Notes under the pieces: generated by a model
Database searches by the model: none
The model's input: the letters and a program-made list of their open reading frames with translations, nothing else
Told to the model about the DNA's origin: nothing
Assembly (NCBI GenBank): GCA_033558025.1
Contig: JAUCEF010000013.1
Location: forward strand, 427,001-491,000
From: Phytophthora sp. 'mugwort'
Lineage: Eukaryota > Oomycota > Peronosporomycetes > Peronosporales > Peronosporaceae
Direction of reading: 5' to 3'
Length of the DNA: 64,000 nucleotides
Translations under genes and position numbers: made by a program
Shown: positions 55,105 through 64,000 of the stretch, piece by piece
How positions within the stretch are numbered: position 1 is the stretch's first letter
Layout: every line of letters begins with the position of its first letter

Positions 55105-56522
55105 GCCATCGGTACCAAGTGGGTGTTCAAGATCAAGCGCAAAGCCGACGGATCGATCGAGAAGTACAAGGCGCGCCTGGTGGCCAAGGGTTTCAAGCAG
55201 AAGTACGGCATCGACTACACGGAGACGTTCTCGCCCGTGGTCAAGTACGTGACGCTGCGCATGGTCATCGCGATCGCCAAGTATATCGACTGGCCTCTGG
55301 ACCAACTCGACGTGGTAACGGCATTTCTGTACGGCGTCATGAAGGAAGTCGTGTACTGCGTGGTGCCAGAAGGGGTCGAGCTGGACGATGACTTCGACTG
55401 TCTGGAACTGGTCAAGGCGATCTACGGTCTCAAGCAAGCTTCGCGCGTGTGGAACGAGACCTTCGACGAATTCGTGTGCTCCATCGGTTTTCAAGTTTCG
55501 GCCTACGATCCGTGCCTCTACATCAAGATTGTGGATGGTCACTGCGTTCTGTTGCTGGTGTACGTGGACGACGTATTAGTAACCGGAAGTTCGGCCGAAC
55601 TGATCGCACGCACCAAGAGTGACCTGAAGACACGTTTTGAGATGACCGACAGCGGGAAGTGTGCCTTTGTCTTGGGTATCGAGCTGGTCGACAACGCTGA
55701 CGGCAGTGTAACAATGTGCCAACGGCGCTACGTGGACGACATTCTCAAGCGTTTCGGCATGGATGACTGCAAGACTGTGGTAAGTCCCGCGGATTTGAGC
55801 TCTCGACTGGTTCCAAGCAACGCGCCGACCAAGATCAACGTTCCCTTTCGTGAAGCTGTGGGTGCACTCATGCACTTGATGACTGCGACGCGACCAGATA
55901 TCGCTTTCGCCGTGGGATATGTGTCGCGCTTCATGGAAAACCCTCAAGTCGAGCACTGGGTTGCAGTGAAGCGAATCCTCCGCTATTTACAAGGGACCAA
56001 GTCACATGGAATTTGCTTCAAGCCCGGTGACAAGGTGGACTTTCGCGGCTACTCAGACGCAGACTGGGCCGGCGACCATTCCGATCGCAAGTCAACTTCG
56101 GGCTATACGTTCATTTTGATGGGCGCGCCAGTCAGTTGGGGAAGCAAGAAACAGTCAAGTGTGTCGCTATCAACGAGCGAAGCGGAATACATCGCGCTCA
56201 GTCTGGCCGTCCAAGAAGGCAAGTGGATTCATCGCCTGTTGTGCGAGATTTTGACGGCAGCGAACGAATCGGGGCCAGAGCTCAAGATCCTCGAAGACAA
56301 CCAGTCGTGCATCAAGATGACGAAGAACCCAGTGAACCATGGTCGCGCCAAGCACATCGACATCAAGTACCATCACATCGTGATGAGGTCAAGCGCGGCG
56401 AAGTCAAGCTCGAGTATTGCGAGACTTCTATCATGCTGGCGGACATCATGACCAAGGCACTGCCAGGACCGCGCCACATGGATCTGACGGCGTCCCTCGG
56501 AATCCACGCGTGTTCGCATTGA
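55100..56522 (+). pseudogene. Family A reverse transcriptase and RNase H
   Basis: Continuation of the fragment ending at 50345. Reverse transcriptase [23 protein letters not shown] and YVDDVLVTG; RNase [20 protein letters not shown] and [10 protein letters not shown] one-base loss near 56366 (HHIVMRS instead of HHIRDEV) is shared with the reversed copy at 39675-42657. The true C-terminus (GIHACSH) ends at 56522. Confidence 0.9.
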
Positions 56523-56529
56523 GGGGGCG
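56521..56529 (+). other. Polypurine tract, family A
   Basis: GAGGGGGCG directly before the 3' LTR. The same tract precedes the family C LTR (reversed, 59785-59793). Confidence 0.75.
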
Positions 56530-56873
56530 TATTGAGGGTTGACGGGTTTTGGTACTGTGTACCAGTAACCGGTTAACCCAAACCGGTCCAACACGATCCC
56601 GCGATGTTTACGGTACGTTGTTTTCGCAACCGATGATTAGACGAGTAGGATGATTGGACGAGTGCGGAGTGTTGGTGATTGGATGCACCAAATGATTGGA
56701 TGCAGGGCTGCATATCTATGTGGTAGACTAGGTAGTGTAAGCTCCGATAAATCAATCACTTTCGAATCTTCCTTCTTCAGCTCAAGTGGTCTTCACTCCG
56801 GTCCTCGCACCCAAGTGCAGAACTCCCTTCGCTCCGTCCAAGCTTCACTTATCAAGATCCATACCTTTTATCA
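56530..56873 (+). repeat. Family A LTR, A' subtype
   Basis: The first 300 bases match other A LTRs; the last 40 (from CTCCGTCCAAGC) match the reversed LTR at 3048-3386. It abuts family A gag (GGAGGACGAGG) at 56874. Confidence 0.9.
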
Positions 56874-58855
56874 GGAGGACGAGGACGTGGCGGTCTGCTT
56901 GCTGCGCAGTCTCCCCAAGAGCTACGAGAACGTCGTGCTGAACTTGGAGATGAGTAGCGCGGAGTTGAAGACGCAAGACGTCGTGAAGGTGCTCACGAAC
57001 GAGCATATCAAGCGGCAGGGCGAGAAGACGGCGACGGTGAAAACTGAAGACGCGGCCAAGGCGTTCAGTGCCGAGCGAGAATCTCGCCAATGCACGTACT
57101 GCGGTAAATTGGGGCATGTCATTGACAAGTGCTGGACCAAGCAGAAGGACGAGAACCGAGGGCCAAGACGCGGCGGCAACGGCCGTGGACGCGGGGCCAA
57201 CAACATCCAGTGGAGAAACGACAGCGACGGCTACGACAACGACTACGATCAAGTGGCGTTCGCGGTTTCCCTGGAATGTAGAGTTTCGACGGACAAGAAT
57301 GTGTCCGGGATGTGGGCGGTTGACAGCGGTGCCACGCACCATATTGCAACGACAAGTCCAAGTTCGCCAATTTGATCGAGCGAAATGAAGGCGAACTTTC
57401 GGTGGCCGATGGCAACAAGGCTGCCAGCAAGGGTGTGGGGACCATCGTGGAAAGAGTGGTCCTGCCTAACGGCGACGAGCGCGAGATCGAGATCAAGAAC
57501 GCGCTTTACGTGCCAAATATGAGCAAGAATCTGCTTTCAGTGCCGCAGATAAACAAGCATGGCAAGTTCCAAGTGATATTTGACGGCACTGAGATGCACG
57601 TTTCGCGCAAGGACTCGAATCAAGTGGTGGCGACGGCGGATCTCGTGGATGGACTCTACTGGCTTCGCACACCTCAGCGATCGGCAAATGCGGCGACAAG
57701 TGGAAGGACGGTCGATTTGCACGCGCGTATGGGTCACGCTCCAGTCGAGGTTCTTCGCAAGATGGTCGACACCAAGATGATCAAGGACGCGAAAGCACCT
57801 TCCAAGTCGAGTGGACCAAGTGTGTGTCGTGGTTGCCAGCAAGGCAAAATGGTCCAAAAACCATTCCCAAGCAACCGTGACAAGCGTCGCTACGACACAT
57901 TTGAGCTGCTCCACTTTGACATCTGCGGACCCATGGAGGAAAACTCGCTTGGCGGCAGCAAGTATCTGCTCCTGATCGTGGACGAAGCCAGCGGATGCAT
58001 GAAGGGTTTCTGTCTGCGTGCCAAGTCGGAAAGTGAAGACTGCATCAAGACATACATCATGAAGGTGCAGACGCAGTTCGGCAAGAAGGTCAAGTTTGTG
58101 CGGCACGACGGAGCTCGTGAGTTTGCGACTAACTCGCTCAAGGATTTTTACGAAGACGAAGGCATCGAGCAGCAAACCACGGTTCCGTACGCGCACCAGA
58201 CCAACGGCACGGCAGAGCGAGCCATCCGAACTATCGTCACGATCGGCCGCAGCATGTTGCACCACGCCAAGCTGGACAAGTGTTTCTGGGCTGAGGCGGC
58301 GATGACGGCCATCTATGTGAAGAACCGCCTGCCGCCACCCAAGATCGAGCACAAGACTCCGTTCGAGATCGTCTACAAGTCCAAGCCGAGTGTGAAGCAC
58401 ATGCGTGTTTTCGGCTGTCGGACGTACATCCTGACTCCGAAGGAGAAGCGACTCAAGTGGGATCCCAAGGCTCGCACCAGATTGTTTCTGGGTTACGAAG
58501 AAGTGTCCAAGGCGTATCGACTTTATGACATCGAGGCGGGGCAGGTGGTCATCAGTCGCGATGTCAACTTCGATGAATCGACTTTTGGACTTTCACCGCC
58601 GATTTCTGATGAAGATGTCGACGACTTGGACTTCGACTCGCTCGACATCGACGATGATGGTCCGCGCCAGACGGAGTACAAACAGGCAGGGAAGCGCAAG
58701 AGCCGCCCGAGTGACGAAGATGAAGCTTCCAGAAGACCGCGCGTTGTGCGTCATCGACCTGGACTGGAAGAAGCAAGTGCACCGAACGACTCCCCTTCGC
58801 ACCGAACAGACGCAGATGAAGAAGAAAAGTCTGGAGACCAAGATAAAGAATCGAC
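56874..58855 (+). pseudogene. Family A internal fragment, gag to integrase linker
   Basis: It begins mid-gag ([12 protein letters not shown]). Zinc knuckle [14 protein letters not shown] and protease VDSGATHH are followed by a one-base loss near 57345. From 57372 it is open through pre-integrase [13 protein letters not shown], integrase [19 protein letters not shown] and AERAIRTIV, and the acidic linker to DKES at 58855. A family C LTR cuts it there, and its continuation lies inverted at 59213-59428. Confidence 0.9.
58851..58855 (+). repeat. Target-site duplication TCGAC
   Basis: It lies before the forward C LTR. The partner is 59424-59428, reversed, next to the 3' LTR of the reversed C element. 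Confidence 0.8.
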
Positions 58856-59212
58856 TGTTGCAGGGTAACTTCCTTGGTACAGTGTACCAGTCCAAGTTAC
58901 CCGAACCGGTTAACCGGACCGGTCCAATGCTCCCTCGCCATGATTACGCCACGGTGATTACGCCACTCATGATTGGACGAATAGGATGATTGGACGAGTA
59001 CGGAATGATGGTGATTGGATGCACCAATTGATTGGATGCATAGTTGCATGTCTATGTAGTATACCAGGTAGGCAGGCAAAGTAAGCTCCGATAAATCAAT
59101 CACTTCTGAATTTCCATTCAACCTCTCAAGCCTCCTTCCTCGCCTCGCCTCAAGCCTCGGCGGTGTCCAAGACCCCTACGTCAAGTTCAAGACCCAACGT
59201 AACCTTTCTTCA
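58856..59212 (+). mobile_element. Family C LTR, forward, without internal region
   Basis: 357 bases, TGTTGCAGGG to TTTCTTCA. It differs from the reversed LTR at 59429-59784 by only a few bases. Left flank TCGAC, right flank CACCC, so it is not an ordinary solo LTR. Confidence 0.9.
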
Positions 59213-59428
59213 CACCCACTTGGTACCGATGGCGCGTTGTCCGCTGGGCAACTTGGCAGCACGAAACACACCACGAAGTCGCATCGACTTGAGTTCCGCA
59301 CGAATCGCCTTGCGCCAATGCACTTGATCAGGTCCGTTGACCGCTTCTTGGAATGTCGACGGCTCCGATAAGTCTACGGCTGCTTCGACCGCGTTGGCAC
59401 TTGCACGCCAAAACACAGATGGAGTCGA
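59213..59428 (-). pseudogene. Inverted family A fragment
   Basis: On the minus strand it reads TCGACTCCATCTG, then [18 protein letters not shown] through QRAIGTKWV. This is exactly the stretch that should follow DKES at 58855. It is trapped, inverted, between a forward and a reversed C LTR. Confidence 0.9.
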
Positions 59429-59784
59429 TGAAGAAAGGTTACGTTGGGTCTTGAACTGACGTAGGGGTCTTGGACACCGCCGAGGCTTGAGGCGAGGCGA
59501 GGAAGGAGGCTTGAGAGGTTGAATGGAAATTCAGAAGTGATTGATTTATCGGAGCTTACTTTGCCTGCCTACCTGGTATACTACATAGACATGCAACTAT
59601 GCATCCAATCAATTGGTGCATCCAATCACCATCATTCCGTACTCGTCCAATCATCCTACTCGTCCAATCATGAGTGGCGTAATCAGCGTGGCGTAATCAT
59701 GGCGAGGGAGCATTGGACCGGTCCGGTTAACCGGTTCGGGTAACTTGGACTGGTACACTGTACCAAGGAAGTTACCCTGCAACA
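59429..59784 (-). repeat. Family C 3' LTR
   Basis: 356 bases. Its outer end borders GTCGA (59424-59428), the reverse complement of TCGAC at 58851-58855. Confidence 0.9.
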
Positions 59785-59791
59785 CGCCCCC

Positions 59792-62700
59792 TCAATGCGA
59801 ACACGCGTGAACGCCGAGCGCCGCCGTCAAGTCCTTGTGGCGTGGTCCGGCGAGTCCCTTGGTCAAGATGTCGGCCAGCATGGTCGTAGTCTCGCAGTAT
59901 TCGACGATCACTTCTCCGCGCTTGACTTCATCACGGATGTGATCGTACTTGATGTCGATATGCTTGGCGCGGCCATGGTTCACTGGGTTCTTGGTCATCT
60001 TGATGCACGACTGGTTGTCTTCGAAAATCTTCAACTCCGGCGTGGCTCCGCCTGCAGCAGCTAGGATCTCGCACAGCAACTTGTGCACCCACTTGCCTTC
60101 TTGGATGGCCAAGCTCAGTGCAATGTACTCGGCCTCACTTGTCGAGAGCGATACGCTTGACTGCTTCTTAGAACCCCACGACACTGGTCCGCCGACAACT
60201 TGGAACAGATAGCCTGACGTTGACTTGCGATTGCTTAAATCACCTGCCCAGTCGGCGTCCGAAAAGCCTTGAAAGTCGACGTCCTTGCCTGGCAAAAAGC
60301 GAATTCCGTGCCACTTGGTACCTTGTAGGTAGCGAAAAATGCGCTTGACTGCAATCCAATGTTTCACTTGCGGGTTCTCCATAAAGCGCGATACATAGCC
60401 AACAGCGAACGCAATGTCCGGGCGAGTCGATGTCATCAAGTGCATAAGTGCACCGACAGCTTCGCGAAATGGCGCGTCCAACCTGGTTGTGGAGTCGCTT
60501 GAGACCAGCTTCATGCTGATGTCGACCGGACTTGCAGCAGGTTTGCAGTCTTGCATGCCAAAGCGCTCCAGGATGTCGTTGATGTACCGAGCTTGACTTA
60601 AGGTGACACTGCCATCCGCCTTGTCGACCACTTCGATCCCCAGGATGAAGGAACACTTGCCACTGTCGGTCATCTCAAACCGCGACTTGAGTTGGCGCTT
60701 GACTTCTTCAATCAATGTTGCCGAGCTCCCGGTCACCAACACGTCGTCCACGTAGACCAACAGCAGAACGCATTCACCGCCGATGACCTTGATGTAGAGG
60801 CAGGGGTCGTAGCTTGATACACGAAAACCGATGGAGCGCACATGCTCGTCGAAGGTCTCGTTCCAAACTCGTGAAGCTTGTTTCAGCCCGTAGATCGCCT
60901 TGAGCAACTCCACGCAGTCGAAACCATCGTCCAGTTCCACGCCTTCAGGCACACTGCAAAACACCTTTTCCTTCATCAAACCGTACAGGAACGCGGTGAC
61001 CACGTCGAGTTGGTCGATCGGCCATCCGTAGTACTTGGCGATCGCGATGATCATTCGCAGCGTCACGTACTTGATCACGGGCGAAAACGTCTCGGTGTAG
61101 TCGATCCCATACTTCTGCACGAAGCCTTTCGCGACGAGTCGAGCCTTGAATTTTTCGATGGATCCGTCAGCATTGCGCTTGATCTTGAAGACCCACTTGG
61201 TACCGACTGCGCGCTGATTGTTAGGCAGTTTCGCCGCACGGAAAACACCTCGAAGCCGCATTGACTTGAGTTCAGCGCGAATTGCCTTGCGCCAATGAGC
61301 TTCGTCTGGACCGTTCACAGCTTCTTGAAATGTCTTGGGTTCCGCGCTGTCACTTGCTTCCACCGCATTCGCACTTGCACGCCAGAACATTGGCGAAGTC
61401 GAGCTGTCTTCATCGTTGTCTTCCGATTCTTCTTGCGGCGTAGACGATTCACGTTGGTTTTCTTCTTCCGAGTGGTCGGGAGCACTAGCTTCTTCGAGCC
61501 CAACAGTGCGACGTGGGCGCCGAACATTGGCGCGATCTTCGTTTTCCGGACGCGATTTCCGCTTCCCCGCCTGCTTGAACACCCTTGTGCCACTGTTGTC
61601 GGAGACTTGCATTTCGTCAAAATAGTCGGCAACTTCGTTGACTCCTTCATCACCAATAGCTTCAGCCCCATCAAAGCTTGACTCATCGAATGTGACATCG
61701 CGAGAGATCAGCACCTGCCCCGCCTCGATGTCATAAACTCGATACGCCTTGGAACGCTCCTCGTAACCCATGAAAATACCTTCACGAGCTTTGGGATCCC
61801 ACTTGAGTCGCTTCTCCTTCGGCGTCAAGATATAGGCCTTGCACCCGAAGATCCGCATGTGCTTGACGTTGGGCTTGGACTTGTAGATGATTTCGAACGG
61901 AGTTTTGTCGGGCGACTTCGGAGACGGCAGACGATTCTTGATGTAAATTGCCGTCATTGCCGCTTCCGCCCAGAACGTCTTGTCCAAGCCAGCGTAGTGA
62001 AGCATACTGCGGCCGATAGTCACGATGGTTCGGTTGGCGCGCTCAGCAGTTGCGTTGGTTTGGTGCGCATACCGAACCGTGGGCTGGACTTCGATGCCGT
62101 GGTCTTCGTAGAAAGTCTTGAGCGAGTTGGTCGCGAACTCTTTGGCTCCATCATGCCGCACAAACTTCACTTTGGCATCGAATTGCTTCTCCACCTTGGT
62201 AATGAAGCGACGCAAGCAGCCTTCGCTTTCCGACTTGGCTTGCAAGCAGAATCCCGTCATGCAGCTGCTGGCTTCGTCCGTGAGAAGCAGCAAGTAGCGA
62301 CTGCCACCCAGCGACTCTTCCTCCATGGGTCCACAAATATCAAAGTGAAGGAACTCGAACGGCTTGTACTTGGGCTTGTTCGGGTTGCTTGGGAAGGGCT
62401 TTTGCACCATTTTTCCTTGTTGGCACCCGCGACACTGGCTTGAGTTCTTTGACGATGTCGGCATCTTGGCACCCGTGACCATGCCACTTGAGACCATCTT
62501 CCGAAGAACGTCGCTGGGTGCGTGGCCCATACGTGCATGAAGATCGACCGCGTTGATCGATACATCGGTCACCGAATTCGCAGCGAAACTTGGCACCCGG
62601 AGCCAGTAGAGACCGTCGATCAGGTCCGCGGAAGCCACGATCTTTTTCGACGTCTTGTGTGCGATGTGCATTTCTGCTCCATCAAACACCACCTTGAACT

Positions 62701-63813
62701 GTCCGCTTCGGTTGATCTGGGGTACCGAAAGCAGATTCTTGTTCATACTTGGTACGTAGAGCGCGTCTTGAACGTGGATGTCGCGTTCGCCACCATTAGG
62801 CAAGGTGACGCGCTGCATGACCGTTCCAACTCCCTTGATCTTGGCACTATTGCCGTTTGCGACAGTGAGTTCACCTTCGTCGCATGCCTTGATGTTGACA
62901 AACTTATTCTTGTCATTGCAGATGTGGTGCGTGGCACCACTGTCGATGGCCCATGAGCCTTGAAACTTGTTGGTCTTGGAGATACCACACTCCATAGAGA
63001 CCACAAACGCGATGAAGTCATCATCGCTGTCGTCGCGCCATTGGACATTGTTCGCACCGCGACCAGACCGGCCACGTCGTGCACCTCGATTGTCATCCTT
63101 TTGCTTGGTCCAGCACTTGTCCACGACGTGTCCCGATTTCCTGCAGTAAGTGCAGTGGCGGCTTTCACGCTCGGCATTGAAGGCCCTTGCAGTGTCTTCA
63201 ATCTTCACCTGAGCAGTCTTCTCGCCCTGCCGCTTGATGTGCTCGTTCGTGAGCACCTTGATCACGTCTTGAGTGCGCAGCTCTGCGTTGCTCATCTCCA
63301 AGTTGAGAACCACGTTCTCGAAACTCTTGGGCAGACTCCGTAACAGGCAGATTGCCACGTCTTCATCCCCCATCTTGGCGCCGATGCTGCTGAGCTTGGC
63401 GCTGATGTTGAGGACTTCGTTGCAATGATGAAGCACATTGCCGCCTTCTGCCATCTCCATGCTGAAGAGCTGGCGCTTCAGGTAGATACGACCAGCCTTC
63501 TGTGACCCCCCGTAGAGTGAGCGCAGACGCGTCCAGGCCACCCTGGCTTCTTCGCAGTCGTCGACCACATGGTGGTAGTCCGCATCCATGTGGAGCAACA
63601 TCAGACCGAACGCGATGTTGCTGGACTTGACGTAGTCGTCCATGGCCCTCGGGTCCGCGAACTTGGCGTCGTCTCCCGGTTCACGACGTTCCATACCGAC
63701 TTGGTCAGGAACACGCCACGCATGTAGCGGTTCCAGGTGGCGAAGTTGTCGCCGTTGAACTTGTCAATGGAGATCTTGGTATCTTGCACAGACGACATGG
63801 TACTTGGGCTCAT
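59792..63813 (-). pseudogene. Family C gag-pol, one frameshift from intact
   Basis: About 1340 codons. The ATG at 63813 is within the primer-binding site (MSPSTMSS). Gag has [17 protein letters not shown]; one base is missing near 63688, between NRETTPS and DPRAMDDY. The rest is open to the stop at 59792. Zinc knuckle [14 protein letters not shown]; protease IDSGATHHI (about residue 290); pre-integrase [13 protein letters not shown]; integrase HFDICGP (about 490), VRHDGAKEF (about 553) and AERANRTIV (about 590); reverse transcriptase YVDDVLVTG (about 1021); RNase [11 protein letters not shown] (about 1186), SEAEYIALS and EDNQSC. Host-encoded proteins for retrotransposition only. The single indel could be a sequencing error. 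Confidence 0.95.
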
Positions 63814-63817
63814 AACC
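63803..63817 (-). promoter_or_regulatory. Primer-binding site with start codon (family C)
   Basis: GGTTATGAGCCCAAG on the minus strand, immediately after the LTR end TTCTTCA. It is the same half-tRNA initiator-Met site as in families A, B and D. Confidence 0.75.
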
Positions 63818-64000
63818 TGAAGAAAGGTTACGTTGGGTCTTGAACTTGACGTAGGGGTCTTGGACACCGCCGAGGCTTGAGGCGAGGCGAGGAAGGAGGC
63901 TTGAGAGGTTGAATGGAAATTCAGAAGTGATTGATTTATCGGAGCTTACTTTGCCTGCCTACCTGGTATACTACATAGACATGCAACTATGCATCCAATC
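63818..64000 (-). repeat. Family C 5' LTR, incomplete at window edge
   Basis: The first 183 bases of a reversed C LTR; the remaining 170 or so lie outside the window. Confidence 0.95.

Larger units (their letters stand above)
59429..64000 (-). mobile_element. Copia family C element, near complete, runs off the window
   Basis: 3' LTR 59429-59784, polypurine tract 59785-59793, gag-pol 59792-63813, primer-binding site 63803-63817, 5' LTR from 63818 to beyond the window end. Over the 183 bases available, the two LTRs differ by one indel, so insertion is recent. Confidence 0.95.

Noticed and set aside
1..64000. RXLR or Crinkler effector genes
   Set aside because: I looked for a signal peptide followed by RxLR/EER or LFLAK-type motifs near the N-terminus and saw none that were convincing.
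1..64000. CRISPR array, operons or prophage
   Set aside because: No regularly spaced short repeats; introns and LTR elements show nuclear eukaryotic DNA.

Overview
The window looks like nuclear DNA of an oomycete, most likely Phytophthora or a close relative. The protein-coding genes are compact, with introns of about 65 to 95 bases. Several start sites carry an oomycete-type initiator (CATTC...TTTC), and the gene set includes a polygalacturonase relict, an oomycete-style bZIP candidate and a bacterial-type NAD-dependent glycerol-3-phosphate dehydrogenase. More than half of the window is Ty1/copia retrotransposon DNA. I could not run any search, so names rest on motif recognition.

Layout. 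1-7.2 kb is transposon debris: a Tc1-type DD34E element with recognisable ends (531-2724), an inverted LTR pair followed by a broken copia gag (3048-4475), and a dead pogo-type transposase (5324-6935). 7.2-27.1 kb is a gene island: a conserved-looking unknown 924-residue protein, an RPA-interacting-protein homologue, a TMEM128-like membrane protein, a polygalacturonase pseudogene, a DEPDC5/IML1 homologue (GATOR1 arm of TORC1 control), a UBA-UBA-AGC-kinase protein sharing a 138-base divergent promoter with it, a GpsA-type dehydrogenase and a bZIP-like factor. 28.1-64 kb is a retrotransposon nest: a possible tRNA-derived SINE, a decayed copia element (family D), then interleaved pieces of three related copia families. 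These are called A (LTR about 343 b, TATTGAGGG...TATCA), B (LTR 313 or about 355 b, TGTTGTCAAGG...GCCTTTT) and C (LTR about 356 b, TGTTGCAGGG...TTCTTCA).

The nest is the most informative part. From 34.7 to 59.4 kb every junction between pieces falls exactly at an LTR end, yet only two sets of target duplications can be matched. One (aacgc) flanks a B element whose two LTRs belong to different subtypes. The other (tcgac) is split so that it can only be explained by an inversion between oppositely oriented C LTRs. All four families use the same primer-binding site, GGTTATGAGCCCA, which matches the anticodon arm of initiator tRNA-Met (half-tRNA priming as in Drosophila copia and Ty5). The Gag-Pol start codon sits inside this site, so each polyprotein begins Met-Ser-Pro. 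The LTRs also carry a TCAATCACTT box that nearly matches the initiator of the host dehydrogenase gene in the same window. Family C is close to intact (one frameshift) and is the youngest; the A and B copies carry stops, frameshifts and truncations.
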